NCBI GenBank assembly: GCA_005784505.1
Contig: VCAZ01000021.1
Span: forward strand, 3,599,308 to 3,663,307
Direction of reading: 5' to 3'
DNA from: Bagarius yarrelli
Lineage: Eukaryota; Chordata; Actinopteri; Siluriformes; Sisoridae
Length of the DNA stretch: 64,000 nt
Part shown: positions 34,461-44,242 of the stretch, in pieces
How the letters are laid out: each line of letters starts with the position of its first letter
Numbering within the stretch: position 1 is the stretch's first letter
Position numbers and translations under genes: made by a program
Notes under the pieces: generated by a model
Told to the model about the DNA's origin: nothing
The model's input: only the letters and a program-made list of their open reading frames with translations
Database searches by the model: none

Positions 34461-35480
34461 AGCATGCTCCCCTATTTGGCCTCTAAAACCAAACTAAGAG
34501 TCAACGATAGTCCTGTAGTAAATAAAAATTGTAAGGAGTTGGTGCAGTGCTGTTAAGGCTCATTGGTTGGACCCTAGGAGTCTTAATAGGGTGGGTTCAC
34601 TTACTGTTTAGCTCTTGGGTCTAGTGTAGATGATTATGCTGTTAGTAACTTGGACCCCTGCTGTAGAAGTGTATTCACTGTCAGACCACAGCTACCTTTA
34701 TCGAACCACTGCCAAATTTATGTGTTCCTGACACCTGAACACCCCAACCCTGTGAAACAACTCCAAAATACAAACAAATAAATCTTAGGGCTATAAATGG
34801 ACCCCAAACAGTGTGTCTAAACTTTCTGACAAGTTCAAGCGCAACCATACTCATGGAAACCGAGTAGTAAAGTGAAAAAAACGTACTACTTTACCTGCTA
34901 CTGAAGCAAACCTGGACAAAATAACAATAAGATCATAAGCAAAAATCGGAAACTGAAACATGGTTTGATAATGACTGGGAATCAGCCAGAAAGAACCTCA
35001 GTCAGCTCTCTAACCAAAGACACAGAGTACCACAGGTCACTGAACTAACACACACGTACTAAATAATGACTATGGACCGATTATCTATAGAAAAAAAACA
35101 GCAGCACCACAGCATTAAATATCAGATAGTATGGCAAGCCTACATCCAATAATGAAAAATAATCTCCTATTTACATCTTACGAAGGATCAAAAACTAACC
35201 TTAACTAGAGGAATTACAAACAGTAATTATAAAACAGCGCATGCTGTTAGATGAAGGTCCACTGCAGCGCTCACTGCTACCTGTGTTAAAGTGTGACTAA
35301 CTAAGGGGCACCCAGTGTTCTGCACACACCATGAACACACTTTCACACAAACCTTTGGGAGGTTTTTTTTTTTCTTTTTATTGCATTGTTTTTTTTCTTT
35401 TTTATATTGTATATTACTGCTATAACACTTTAGCAATAATGTGATTCCCTCATTCATTCCAACAAAGCTTGTTGAATTAA
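34461..35480. other. Intron 1, nothing recognised
   Basis: No exon recognised; T-rich runs near 35365-35405. Confidence 0.45.
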
Positions 35481-35790
35481 ATTGAGAGAGACAGAGAGAG
35501 AGAGAGAGAGAAAGACAAAGAGAGAATGACGGAGAGACAGAAAGAACAAGTGTAAGAAAGCCCAAAAAAGAGAAAACTAAGAGGAAAAAGAAAGAGAGAA
35601 TAAGTGTGCAAGAAAGAGTTACATTGAATTGAATGGAGAGCGACAGATATAAAAAAAAAAATGAAAAAAAAAAATGTGTGTAGTGTGAGAGAAAGACAGA
35701 AAAGAGAATAAGAGAAGAAAAAGAGAAATGTGAGACGACTACATGAGTGCAAGAAAAAGAGCGAAAGAGAAGAACAATAAAAGTGAAAAA
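35481..35790. repeat. GA-rich purine tract
   Basis: A GA tract at 35483-35511, then irregular GAAAGA/AAAGAGA to about 35790 on the plus strand. Confidence 0.85.
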
Positions 35791-36299
35791 AGGTAGCAGT
35801 AATCGGAGCAGATATTTGAACAGATGAAAAAGGAGCAGACACCAGTGAGGACACTTTTTATACGTGTGTGTAAATATAACTCAAGTGTCCTACACTCCTA
35901 TACAGACCTCCCACTCCCACACTGCTCTAGCAACTCCACAGTTTCTCATCCTAAACTCCATCAGCACATCTGCAGCGGACAGGTCTTCACTCCACACAAG
36001 ACCGACACGTTTCTATGTGGTAATAAAACAACATCATATTTCATTCTGTCTGAAAATCAGAGGCAACCAAACTTTTTTTTAAAAAAATTGACAGAATTTA
36101 AAGACAAGGCTCTGAATCTGTAGAAATCATCAAATTAACTTATGTAAATAAATGTGCATGTGGTATTGAGCGGAGAAAATCAACAAACTGTCTATCCATA
36201 AAAGATACTGATTTGTATCGCCTAAAATTCATTTTATGCATTAATGGGATTGTGGAAACTGCATTACAGCAAAATAGACCTGAACAAGTCGGCCTACAG

Positions 36300-36312
36300 A
36301 GAGGGAGAAAAG

Positions 36313-36354
<42 letters not shown>

Positions 36355-36360
36355 GAGAAA
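36300..36360. repeat. (GA)n tract at the broken left end of a Tc1
   Basis: Nearly pure GA with two GG interruptions. It abuts the truncated Tc1 terminus at 36361. Confidence 0.9.
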
Positions 36361-36603
36361 CTTGAACTTTTATAAATTTTGTCACCTTACAACCACAAAC
36401 CTAAATGTATTTTATTGAGATTTTATTTAACAGACCAACACAAAGCAGCACATAATTGTGAAGTGGAATGAAAACCATATACGGTTTTTAAAATTTTAGG
36501 CAAATAAAAGCAAATGAGACCTCTAAATAAAATACAGTGCAATCAATTGCATTCAAAATTAGTTAATAGTGTCCACTTGTGTGTAATTAGTGTTAGTATA
36601 AAT

Positions 36604-37084
36604 CAGTGGTGTGCAGTCAGGGCCAGCAAGGCCTTGAAGCTGACCTACATTTACAACCTAAATTCTAATATTTGTTCTATTAAATTGTATTAATTTATTT
36701 CAAACAGTTTTTTCCTCTTCTCTTGGCTGCACTGCTTTTAAAATCTAACTTGGATGTTAGATTTTTTTTTTTTATCCCGAAGGCCGCTAGTTGGCACATG
36801 ATGACATCAGCATTTTTCCGTCCTCAGATGATGTATGTGGCACAACTGCGGTTTTATTGTAAAGGTTTGGAGTCTCAAGGGGGTTTCTTGCTTCAATAAA
36901 AATGGTTTTCATCCACAATATAGTAAATGCCTTTCTGTCTGTAATTCATTGCCATGATATATTACTTTTTTCATAGTATTGATGGTTTCTATAATTGCGA
37001 TGTGACAGTGGTGCTATTAGGAGGTGTATTAGTTGTGCAAGTCCTCACTGAAGGCCCAGGTACCAAATGCACTGCCTGCCAATG
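36604..37084. mobile_element. Nested non-autonomous hAT-like element, 481 bp
   Basis: It is flanked by an exact 8-base duplication GTATAAAT (36596-36603 and 37085-37092), the length typical of hAT transposons. The start CAGTGGTGTGCAGT and the inverse of the end, CATTGGCAGGCAGT, match at 10 of 14 positions. Removing the insert plus one duplication restores a continuous Tc1 5' region. No transposase frame is present. Superfamily rests on duplication length and the CA(G/T)TGG termini. Confidence 0.75.
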
Positions 37085-37153
37085 GTATAAATACACGTTT
37101 TATAAGGGCCTCAGAGGTTTGTTAGAAAACACTAGTGAACAAACAGAATCATG

Positions 37154-37534
37154 AAGACCAAGGAACTGGCCCATGATCACTCTGGAGGAGCTGCAGAAAT
37201 CCACAGCTCAGGTGGGAGGATCTGTCCACAGGACAACTATAAGTCGTGTGCTCCACAAATTTGGTCTTTATGAAAGAATGGCAAGAATAAAGCCGTTGTT
37301 AAAAAAAAAAAAGACATGAGAAGTCCTATTTGCAGTTTGCCACAAGCCATGTGGAGCAAACATGTGGAAGAAGGTACCAGAAGAGTACCTTCATCCAATC
37401 TGGCTGAACTTAAGCTATTTTTTAAAGAAGAATGGGCAAAAATTTCAGTCTCTAGATGTGCAATGCTGGTAGAGACATACCCCAAAAGACTTGCAGCTGT
37501 AATTGCAGCGAAAGGTGGCTTTACAAAGTATTGA
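37154..37534 (+). pseudogene. Tc1 transposase remnant (deleted DNA-binding and catalytic parts)
   Basis: After MKTKE at 37154 the helix-turn-helix region is deleted. A frame then gives ITLEELQKSTAQVGGSVHRT, RVLHKFGLY and RIKPLLK. A further frame gives FKEEWAKISVSRCAML, VETYPKRLAAVIAAKGG and FTKY before the TGA at 37532. The C-terminus is intact, the DDE core between HVEEG and PSSNL is missing. An A-run near 37300-37312 disrupts the frame. Confidence 0.8.
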
Positions 37535-37758
37535 GGGGGGCTGAATACAAATGCACAAAACAGTTTTCAGATTTTTATTTGCTTAAAATTTTGAAAACCA
37601 TGTATAATTTTTGATCAACTTCACAATTATGTTGTACGTGTCGGTCTATTAGATAAAATCCATTTAAGTTTAAGCGGTATGAATACTTATTCAAGGCACT
37701 GTAATAACCGAGTACTAATCAATCTCCAATAATCCATACTGACAACGCAAACGCCATG

Positions 37759-37843
37759 TACAGGCAACCTTCAACTTGCGATAGGGTTACATTTTGGAAA
37801 ACCCATTGGAAGGCAATATATTGTAAACCGAAAGTGGCCTGTA
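37759..37843 (+). repeat. TACAGRCAA-family MITE fragment
   Basis: It starts TACAGGCAACCTTCAACTTG, shares CGATAGGGTTAC with 53351-53700, and closes with GGCCTGTA, giving short inverted ends. Confidence 0.6.
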
Positions 37844-38024
37844 ATAACAATAAAAATTGAAATATCTGTTTCAGACAGTGCTCAGTCAAAGGACAAAGAA
37901 TGTATCGCAATAAATTACCTGCACTAAGCAGGACGACACATAACCTGATAGTAACTGCCCTTAATAGGGCAGAAAACACACAATTTGCTCAGAGCTCATC
38001 GTGAATAAGAGAAAATTTAATGGC

Positions 38025-39020
38025 CTACATGTAAAGGAGGCATAATAAAATAACTGCTACTGTGCTGAATAGGGCAGGGCAAAGGAAAAAAAAAGGCACT
38101 AAGAATGGATTGCATTCGATCGATTGCAAATCTATGGGGGAATGAAAAGCAACGACTTCTATGTACACCTTGAGAGTAGGGGGCAGGGAGCCGCTATCCA
38201 GCTTGTGCTGAAGAAAGCTGAGTATTTCAGACATTGAGCAGCTGTTCAGGTTGAGGCTGGCTCAGATACACCATTAAGTGAAGACCTGCCACTTCAAAGC
38301 ATACAGTTGCCTCGTGGACAGGGCTTGCGCTTCCTCCAGCGTGCGGAGTGTGCGTGCATGCAGAGCGTCCAGCTCTTTCACCGGCCCTGAAGCAGCCACG
38401 GATATAGGCTCCACAGCTCTGGGCCAGGATGCCAGATCATGCCTCCCGTCTGGGACAGTAAGTCTTTCCTGATAGAAAGGGGGGGGGCAGGGGCAATTGC
38501 AGCTCCTGCAGGTCTGGAAACTATGGCTGATTTGGCCAGTGGCCTCTAGGACTTCCACTGGGGGAATCACGCTCTGCCCAGAGGGGAGTGGGACTGTGAG
38601 AAGTACAGCTGACAATGCGCATTCTCGCTCGTGGTAAAAAGGTCTACCTCCGTCTCCCCAAAGCAGACCTAGGATAAAACTTTCACCCTCAGTCATGTGG
38701 CTCATAACCTTGGCTCACTTCTGTGCCTCTGTGAGGCGCTTCACTATAGTGCCCACAGCGTCGCCAAAGAGGCCGGAGGGGGAAATGGGGGCATTCAGGA
38801 GCAGTTTTCAGTCTGCCTCCCTGAGGTCCTCTAGGGTCAGCCAAAATTGCCTCAGGAGGAACACCAGAAAAGCCATGGACGAGCTGAAGGTCTGCGGTGC
38901 TTTCTTTGTATCCATGAGAGCCAAGTTGATACCCCATGTATTATGTAACTCCTTTAGAAAAACACTCTTTCCAAGTAGCTTGAAGTTAATGCTAAAGGTT
39001 TCTTTTATGTGCAATTTCAT
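38025..39020 (-). mobile_element. DIRS-type retroelement remnant (gag joined to tyrosine recombinase)
   Basis: Going down the minus strand, the first part (39020-38640) gives WGINLALMDTKKAPQTFSSS, LTLEDLREAD and, in a second frame, NAPISPSGLFGDAV, the conserved gag-like text of fish DIRS elements. The second part (38380-38100) gives LEEAQALSTRQLYALKWQVF and ILSFLQHKLDSGSLPPTLKV, the N-terminal part of a DIRS tyrosine recombinase. Reverse transcriptase and RNase H, normally between them, are absent. The identification is from remembered family text. Confidence 0.65.
38274..38705 (-). pseudogene. DIRS fusion remnant frame: gag tail to recombinase start
   Basis: A 143-codon open frame from MSHMTEGESF to the stop. 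Its N-terminal half is gag-derived, with a QISHSFQTCRSCNCPCPPPF segment. Its C-terminal half, from about residue 95, is recombinase (VKELDALHA, STRQLYALKW). A stop and frameshift separate it from the continuing recombinase at 38234-38100. The catalytic Arg/His/Tyr part of the recombinase is not found. Confidence 0.55.
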
Positions 39021-39620
39021 AACCGATTTTTGTACAGCACAAATACAGCATGAATTAACCTGGACAGGGCTTTATATTTAGTATATTGTAAATGTTAAAT
39101 AAAAACCAAATAACTATGGAAGTTTATTTTTATTCCAGTGTAAATTAGTGAAGTCATTTTTTGTAGCGTTGTTTTCCACAAGCCCACGTTAATTTCTGAC
39201 CCTGATGATAATAACCACCTGAGCAATTTTATAGGGTACTACAATCATTTGGTGCAATTAAAGTGCGAAACATTTACAGTCACTGCGTCCAATCTTTCTT
39301 ACAACTAGCGCTACGGTGTGACAGTATCCTAGCCTTTACACATAAAAAGTGTATTTTAGTTGCAGTTTCACAAAATCTGCCTGCGCTCTACTGATCTGGC
39401 TTTGTTAACACTGCAATGTTTTTGTCATGCTGTCTTTTATGGGACTGCAAGAGCAGTGAATTACAGTCATGTACTACAGTGCCACACTGGTGCCACACCA
39501 AGCTACTACAGCCCCTAACATTAGGTCATATTTTGAAAATGTTGAAACTGAGTCTGCGTGTTTTTTCCCCTGCTGGTTACAGCTTGAGGCTGACATATCA
39601 TCCGGAGGGAATTCCGAAGG
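39021..39620. other. Intron 1, nothing recognised
   Basis: No exon or repeat that I can name. Confidence 0.4.
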
Positions 39621-39628
39621 AAGACACA

Positions 39629-39638
39629 GAGAGAGAGC

Positions 39639-39720
<82 letters not shown>
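39629..39720. repeat. (GA)n tract with GCTGGA interruptions
   Basis: About 90 bases of GA with two GCTGGA breaks (near 39638 and 39679), suggesting internal duplication. Confidence 0.95.
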
Positions 39721-39721
<1 letters not shown>

Positions 39722-40305
39722 AGAGTGGGGAAAGAAAGCAGGTTGAGAGTGAAGGCATCTTGCTCTATCTATCATCTCCTCCGTGTTGCGTGTGAAATGT
39801 AATGACTCGGCAACCGGCGCGGAGTTGAGCTCTATTTTAGGTCAGGTTGAAGGCCCACTGAGAGGCTGACCCACATCAAACAGAATGCGAAGCGCCATGT
39901 GGCTGTGCTGGTGAAAGTAATTACACCCAGTTCTTCCTAAATAGATTCCCAGAGGAGCAGGAACACAGACACGAGTTGTTAAGCACTTGTGCAGAAAGCA
40001 TTTGTAACTGAGTCATCTAGGTGTAAGGTATGTAGGACTGTGTGTGGGGAAGACCGAGTCTGTGTGTGCTTACGATGCAACATTTTTACCCTGGGGTGCA
40101 ATAATACTGTAAGACAACGCAATGGAAAATAGAGCAAAATGTTTCCAACAGAAAAAGGATAGAAGTGATAATGGTCTATTTTACTGAATTAAATTATTTC
40201 AAACAACATCTATTACATTATAATATTATCCTATTAAGGGCTGCAGAATATTGAAAAAAAATCAATATGCGATAACATGCTCAATAATGCGATATTCGAT
40301 ATATA
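39721..40305. other. Intron 1, nothing recognised
   Basis: The last 70 bases (AAGGGCTGCAGAATATTG and onward) resemble a second GGGCTG-type terminus just outside the next element. Confidence 0.35.
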
Positions 40306-41112
40306 CTAAGGCTGTGCGATTTAGGGAAAATAGACCTTTTTAAAATAATGTAGATAGTCTAGCTATCAGTAGTTATGAGCGAGTCTGTAGCTTAAAGTCA
40401 TCACTAATATAAAAGTCCGGCTAAACAACAAAGTCTTTTGCCTTAAATTTATTCCTATATTTAGTGTAAAGCTGTGGAATTGCAATGCGGCTAAAATATG
40501 CACAAGAGGGAATTTTATATCTCCTATCCAGCATGCGGATGAGTTTTTTAAATCCCTCTTTTGTCACTGCATTAAAAACACAATGTCTTTAGCGAGGTAG
40601 CAGGTTGCGGCGTTAGTTAACTCCTGGTGTTTTTTAATGTTTTTTTCATATGCTTACAATTCTGGAATTGTACTTTGTTTCTTGTCACTAGTGGTACTTG
40701 CAGACGACTTTTTAGAAACACACTCAAACAGCCGCCTGTGGTGCTTTCTCACTCTTGCAAATGACCTTTTTTTGTTCAGTGTTTGTCACTCCGAAGCTGA
40801 AGTAATCCCATATTACAGACGTGCTGTTTTTTGGGGTATTATTGGCCAAAAGATGCCTCTGACTGGGAAGAAGCCATAATTCCACTCCACCGTTTTTTTT
40901 TTAACGGTGGGCAGTACATACACATGGTCAACATGCTGATTGGTTGAACAAAGCTGTGCGCACTCAATTGGCTCGTATGACTCAAAGAGGACAATTATGC
41001 ATTTGCTCTGGGACTTTTTGTCGCATTTACATCGCAGCCTTTTGCGATTAGCTAATTGCAGCGTTTTGAATCGCGATTGCGTTTCGATTTCAATTAATCG
41101 TTCAGCCCTAAT
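40306..41112. mobile_element. Non-autonomous hAT-like element, about 0.8 kb
   Basis: The left end TAAGGCTGTGCGATTTAGGG and the inverse right end TTAGGGCTGAACGATTAATT are imperfect inverted repeats. The right subterminal region is rich in GCGATT (TTGAATCGCGATTGCG). The internal text around GCCGCCTGTGGTGC and GGTCAACATGCTGATTGGTT resembles a widespread fish repeat. The 80-codon frame at 40637-40879 has no known domain. Confidence 0.6.
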
Positions 41113-41683
41113 ATATAACATATAGACGATATTTAACATGTAACTAACGTATGTTTCTTTAAAAACATTTACCGGTCTTTAAAGTTTTACATGTTCTACA
41201 TAGAACTGTAGTCTGCATGTGGTCGTAGGGAACTCGTAAAAACACTCTGATACCTCTCATGTCGTCACTGACAAAACTTTTAGTACACAAAGACAACGGA
41301 TGACAACCCACTCATGGCAGATCGCTGAAATTGTTTGGCATAAATTAAAAGAAATTGCCGCTATCACTAACATGATCACTCGGCATCCGACCCTACAGCA
41401 AAACCCTCGCAAGACAAGAGAAAATGGCAAGGGATAACGCGGGAGCTATAGAAATAATGCCACGTCTCTAAAAGGGACAAGTATCAGTATCTGCAATTAT
41501 AAGTAAAATAAATTGGTACTAGTGTCTCTAAAAAAAATTATATATCCCTACTAAGAATAAAAATCACACACCTCTGCCTACAGAAAAACAAGAATAAACC
41601 CATGGGTTCACACTCCTGAAGTGATGTATGCTTTGTCAAGTGCAGTTTTATGTTAGATCATTCTGTTACAAATGTGCATGAAA
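41113..41683. other. Intron 1, possible decayed MITE text
   Basis: AAGGGACAAGTATCAGTATC and TGGTACTAGTGTCTCT (41474-41530) have the look of a terminal repeat, but no partner end was found. Confidence 0.3.
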
Positions 41684-42322
41684 TACAGAATCACAAAAGT
41701 GAGTACACCCCTCTAATTTCGGCAATTATTTTAGTATATCTTCTCAAAGGACAATACTATAGAAGTGAAGAGTAGTCAGTGTGCAGCTTGTATAACAGTA
41801 AAGATTTACTGTCCTCTGAAAATAAACCGTATGTTGAGCCATTATTTCAAAACAGATGGCAACAAAATTGAGTACACGTTAAAATTGAGAACATGTTAAA
41901 ATTGTGTCCAAAGAGTCAATATTTAGTGTGAGCACAATTGTTGTTGGCATGGAGTTAATCCTCCTGGGCATAGAATTTACCAGAGCTGAACATGTTGTTG
42001 CCGGGATTCCACTCCTCCAACTGACAAGCGAACTTCTGCACTCATGAATCTGTTTTTAAAGCCAGCTACTGCACCTGAATCACAGCACAAGGACTCAACT
42101 CCTTTAAATGACTCTTGCAAGGCCTGTTCTAAGTGGAACCTGTCTTGGAAAACCTCTGTATGACCCCGGCCACTGTACTTTAACTAAGTTTCGGGGTGTT
42201 ACCGATCTCCTTGTTCTATTTCTCAAATCCTCTGAGAGTTTTTTGCCCAGAGGTGTTATATTGATCATCCAGTATGAGTGAATTGTCTTCAGAGTACCAA
42301 ATTTTAAATGCTCTGATATAGG
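41684..42322 (-). mobile_element. Tc1/mariner element, deleted, right end lost
   Basis: It starts TACAGAATCACAAAAGTGAG followed by TACACCCCTCTAATTTC, a long terminal repeat running to about 41880 (GCAACAAAATTGAGTACAC closes the inner copy). The transposase remnant on the minus strand follows. No right terminal repeat is present. The element runs into the palindrome at 42323-42477. Confidence 0.8.
41930..42270 (-). pseudogene. Tc1 transposase remnant
   Basis: The minus-strand frame beginning near 42262 gives ITPLGKKLSEDLRNRTRR, then VTPRNLVKVQWPGSYRGFPR and VPLRTGL. This is the N-terminal helix-turn-helix of fish Tc1 transposase (family form GKELSEDLRNRIV). 41930-42020 (GGCATGGAGTTAATCCTCCT and GAATTTACCAGAGCTGAACA) is the extreme C-terminus. 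The catalytic core between is deleted. Confidence 0.75.
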
Positions 42323-42477
42323 ATACACAAATATGTATGGTCCTATCAAGCTGACAAACCCATGAACATGATGAATAGGACATGTGACTTTGCATCGGTT
42401 AACCATGCAAAGTCACATGTCCTATTCATCATGTTCACGTGTCTGTCAGCTTGATAGGATCATGCAAATTTGTGTAT
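42323..42477. repeat. Near-perfect palindrome, 73-bp arms
   Basis: The left arm 42323-42395 and the right arm 42405-42477 are reverse complements with 6 mismatches in 73. The centre is CGGTTAACC, whose GGTTAACC is itself a palindrome, so the fold is continuous except for one bulged C. The inner 36 bases of each arm (GAATAGGACATGTGACTTTG and flanks) are perfect. Confidence 0.95.
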
Positions 42478-43320
42478 TAATAGAAAATGCTGTAGTTTTC
42501 TAAAACTTGCCCACACGCTACTGGTGTACATTCTTCTAAAGTCTTCTTCAGCATGACCATTGAATCGTGCTACAGAGCCTTTATTCAGGCCTTTACATTA
42601 TGGCACAAGACATAAATTGACAATTTTTTATAGACAATTTTGCAATCTCGACGTCGTCAAAAATGTCAACTAAGCATTATAGACCTAGTGTAGGATGATA
42701 GTACAGAAAATGGATAGATGGATGAAGCTGGCAGATAAAAATGTATTTCTTAGAGGATAAAAGGTCTGCATGGGAGGGCCGGCTGTATCTGCTGATTGTA
42801 ACATATGTAACATGCACACTAACAGTTAAACATTTATTTTACTTAGTATTTATTGTTAAGGGTCAGACACGCTGACAAAAATACTGTTTCTTTATACATC
42901 TTTTGACTTTTTCCATGTGCTGTCATGGAATTCACTGTGTACAGGGGCTGTTCAGACACTCTACAAACACAGTGCTTGTAAATGTGTAATCCGGTCACTG
43001 CTACAGTGAATGCCTCCGCTCCAGAGCAGGTTCAAGCCTACAGTCTTGTTGCCATGGCAATAGGTTTATAGGTCTAGTTTACAGATTAAACCTTTGTTTT
43101 TCCCCTTATTAGCCTGCAGTGTTATTACTCCGATTCTCTGAAAAGCAGAACTCTAAATTCGATCCTTTATAACAGAAAATCTTAATTTGATATTCAGCCG
43201 TAAGAGACAACATGCGTTCACTCCAGGATTGTTAAGGCTTTATGGAGGCATTGGGTGGTTGCAGTAACAAAGTAAAAGACTAAAATTGGCAGTAAATTCT
43301 GAAAGAAACACTGGAAAAGC
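42478..43320. other. Intron 1, nothing recognised
   Basis: No gene or named repeat. Confidence 0.4.
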
Positions 43321-43580
43321 TTTATATGCTCTCTGTCATTTTTGTTGGTAGATGAGGGATATTACTGTATTAGCATCTTTACAATACAAAAACAAGGAAG
43401 TGGGTTTATTAATGAACTTGCAATAAACAGATACTGTGAGTGGATAAAATCGCCATCACCGCATGCACTGGGATTGGTTACATTTGCATTAATAGCTGTG
43501 TTTAGATTTGGTGGAATCCTGGAGGGACAACTTTCTGCATGCTTTCTGGGAAACCGAACTCGAATCACTTTTGACCAGTC
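43321..43580 (+). repeat. Unclassified dispersed repeat R3, copy 1
   Basis: The blocks TTTTTGTTGGTAGATGAG, GCACTGGGATTGGTTACATT and GGTGGAATCCTGGAGG also occur in the same order at 60960-61200, and inverted at 62790-62960. No coding sequence or termini identified. Confidence 0.65.
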
Positions 43581-43661
43581 TTGCTGATTACTGATCGATT
43601 TAATTAATTATGATTGACAAAATTCTCTGCGATTAATCACTGATCATAGATTAATCATGCC

Positions 43662-43841
43662 TACAGTACCTTGAAAAAGTATTCATACCCCTGAACTTTT
43701 TCACATTTTATATCATCTTTGTTCCACTTCACAATTATGTGCTACTTTCTGTTGGTCTGTCGCATAAAATCTCAATAAAATACATTTAAGTGTGTGGTTG
43801 TAAAGTGACAAAATGTGAAAAGGTTTGAAAGGCACTGTGTA
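43662..43841. mobile_element. Tc1-derived MITE, 180 bp
   Basis: The left terminus TACAGTACCTTGAAAAAGTA joins TTCACATTTTA and, after a deletion, the right arm TTCCACTTCACAATTATGTG running to GGCACTGTGTA. It is the same family as 36361-37702 with everything between the arms removed. Confidence 0.8.
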
Positions 43842-44179
43842 TCTAGTAGAAAGGGTGATGTGACTATACCGTACAGAAAGTCTAGTCAACTTAGACTCAA
43901 AGAGTAGCAAGACAGATGTCTGGTGCACAAGGGATATGCCTTGTAGGTTGAAGCAGTAGGTCATAGAAACTTCCTGAATGTGTAACTGCACACTCAGTCA
44001 CTGCCTCACTGGCTTTTACCTTGTTTCTCTACCATATTATTCAGGCTGCGGATCCTCATGAGGTCAAACAAAAAAAAACGTAGCTGACGCAGTACTCTGC
44101 TCGGACTTTCCCCGGCTTCTCTAAGATGGTGTGCTATAAAAATACAGAGACTGAGGGGGGTGTCCTCTGATCAAAATTG

Positions 44180-44191
44180 TGTCTGTGTGTA

Positions 44192-44228
<37 letters not shown>

Positions 44229-44242
44229 TTGTGTGTGTGCAA
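44180..44242. repeat. (TG)n-(TA)n-(TG)n microsatellite
   Basis: Compound run of GTGTGT, TATATA and GTGTGT. Confidence 0.95.

Larger units (their letters stand above)
36361..37702 (+). mobile_element. Tc1/mariner element with a nested hAT-like insert
   Basis: The left arm (CTTGAACTTTTATAAATTTT, then CACCTTACAACCACAAACC) lacks only the outermost 25-30 bases. The right arm ends GAATACTTATTCAAGGCACTGTA. The arms are inverted repeats of one another (GTTGGTCTGT / ACAGACCAACAC type text). A transposase remnant lies at 37154-37534. The element at 36604-37084 is inserted between the left arm and the transposase. The small element at 43662-43841 is the same family. Confidence 0.88.

Noticed and set aside
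38274..38705. Host gene exon from the long minus-strand frame
   Set aside because: Its sequence matches gag and recombinase text of DIRS elements and continues as broken frames.
40637..40879. 80-codon plus-strand coding exon
   Set aside because: It lies inside a non-autonomous hAT-like element and shows no domain.
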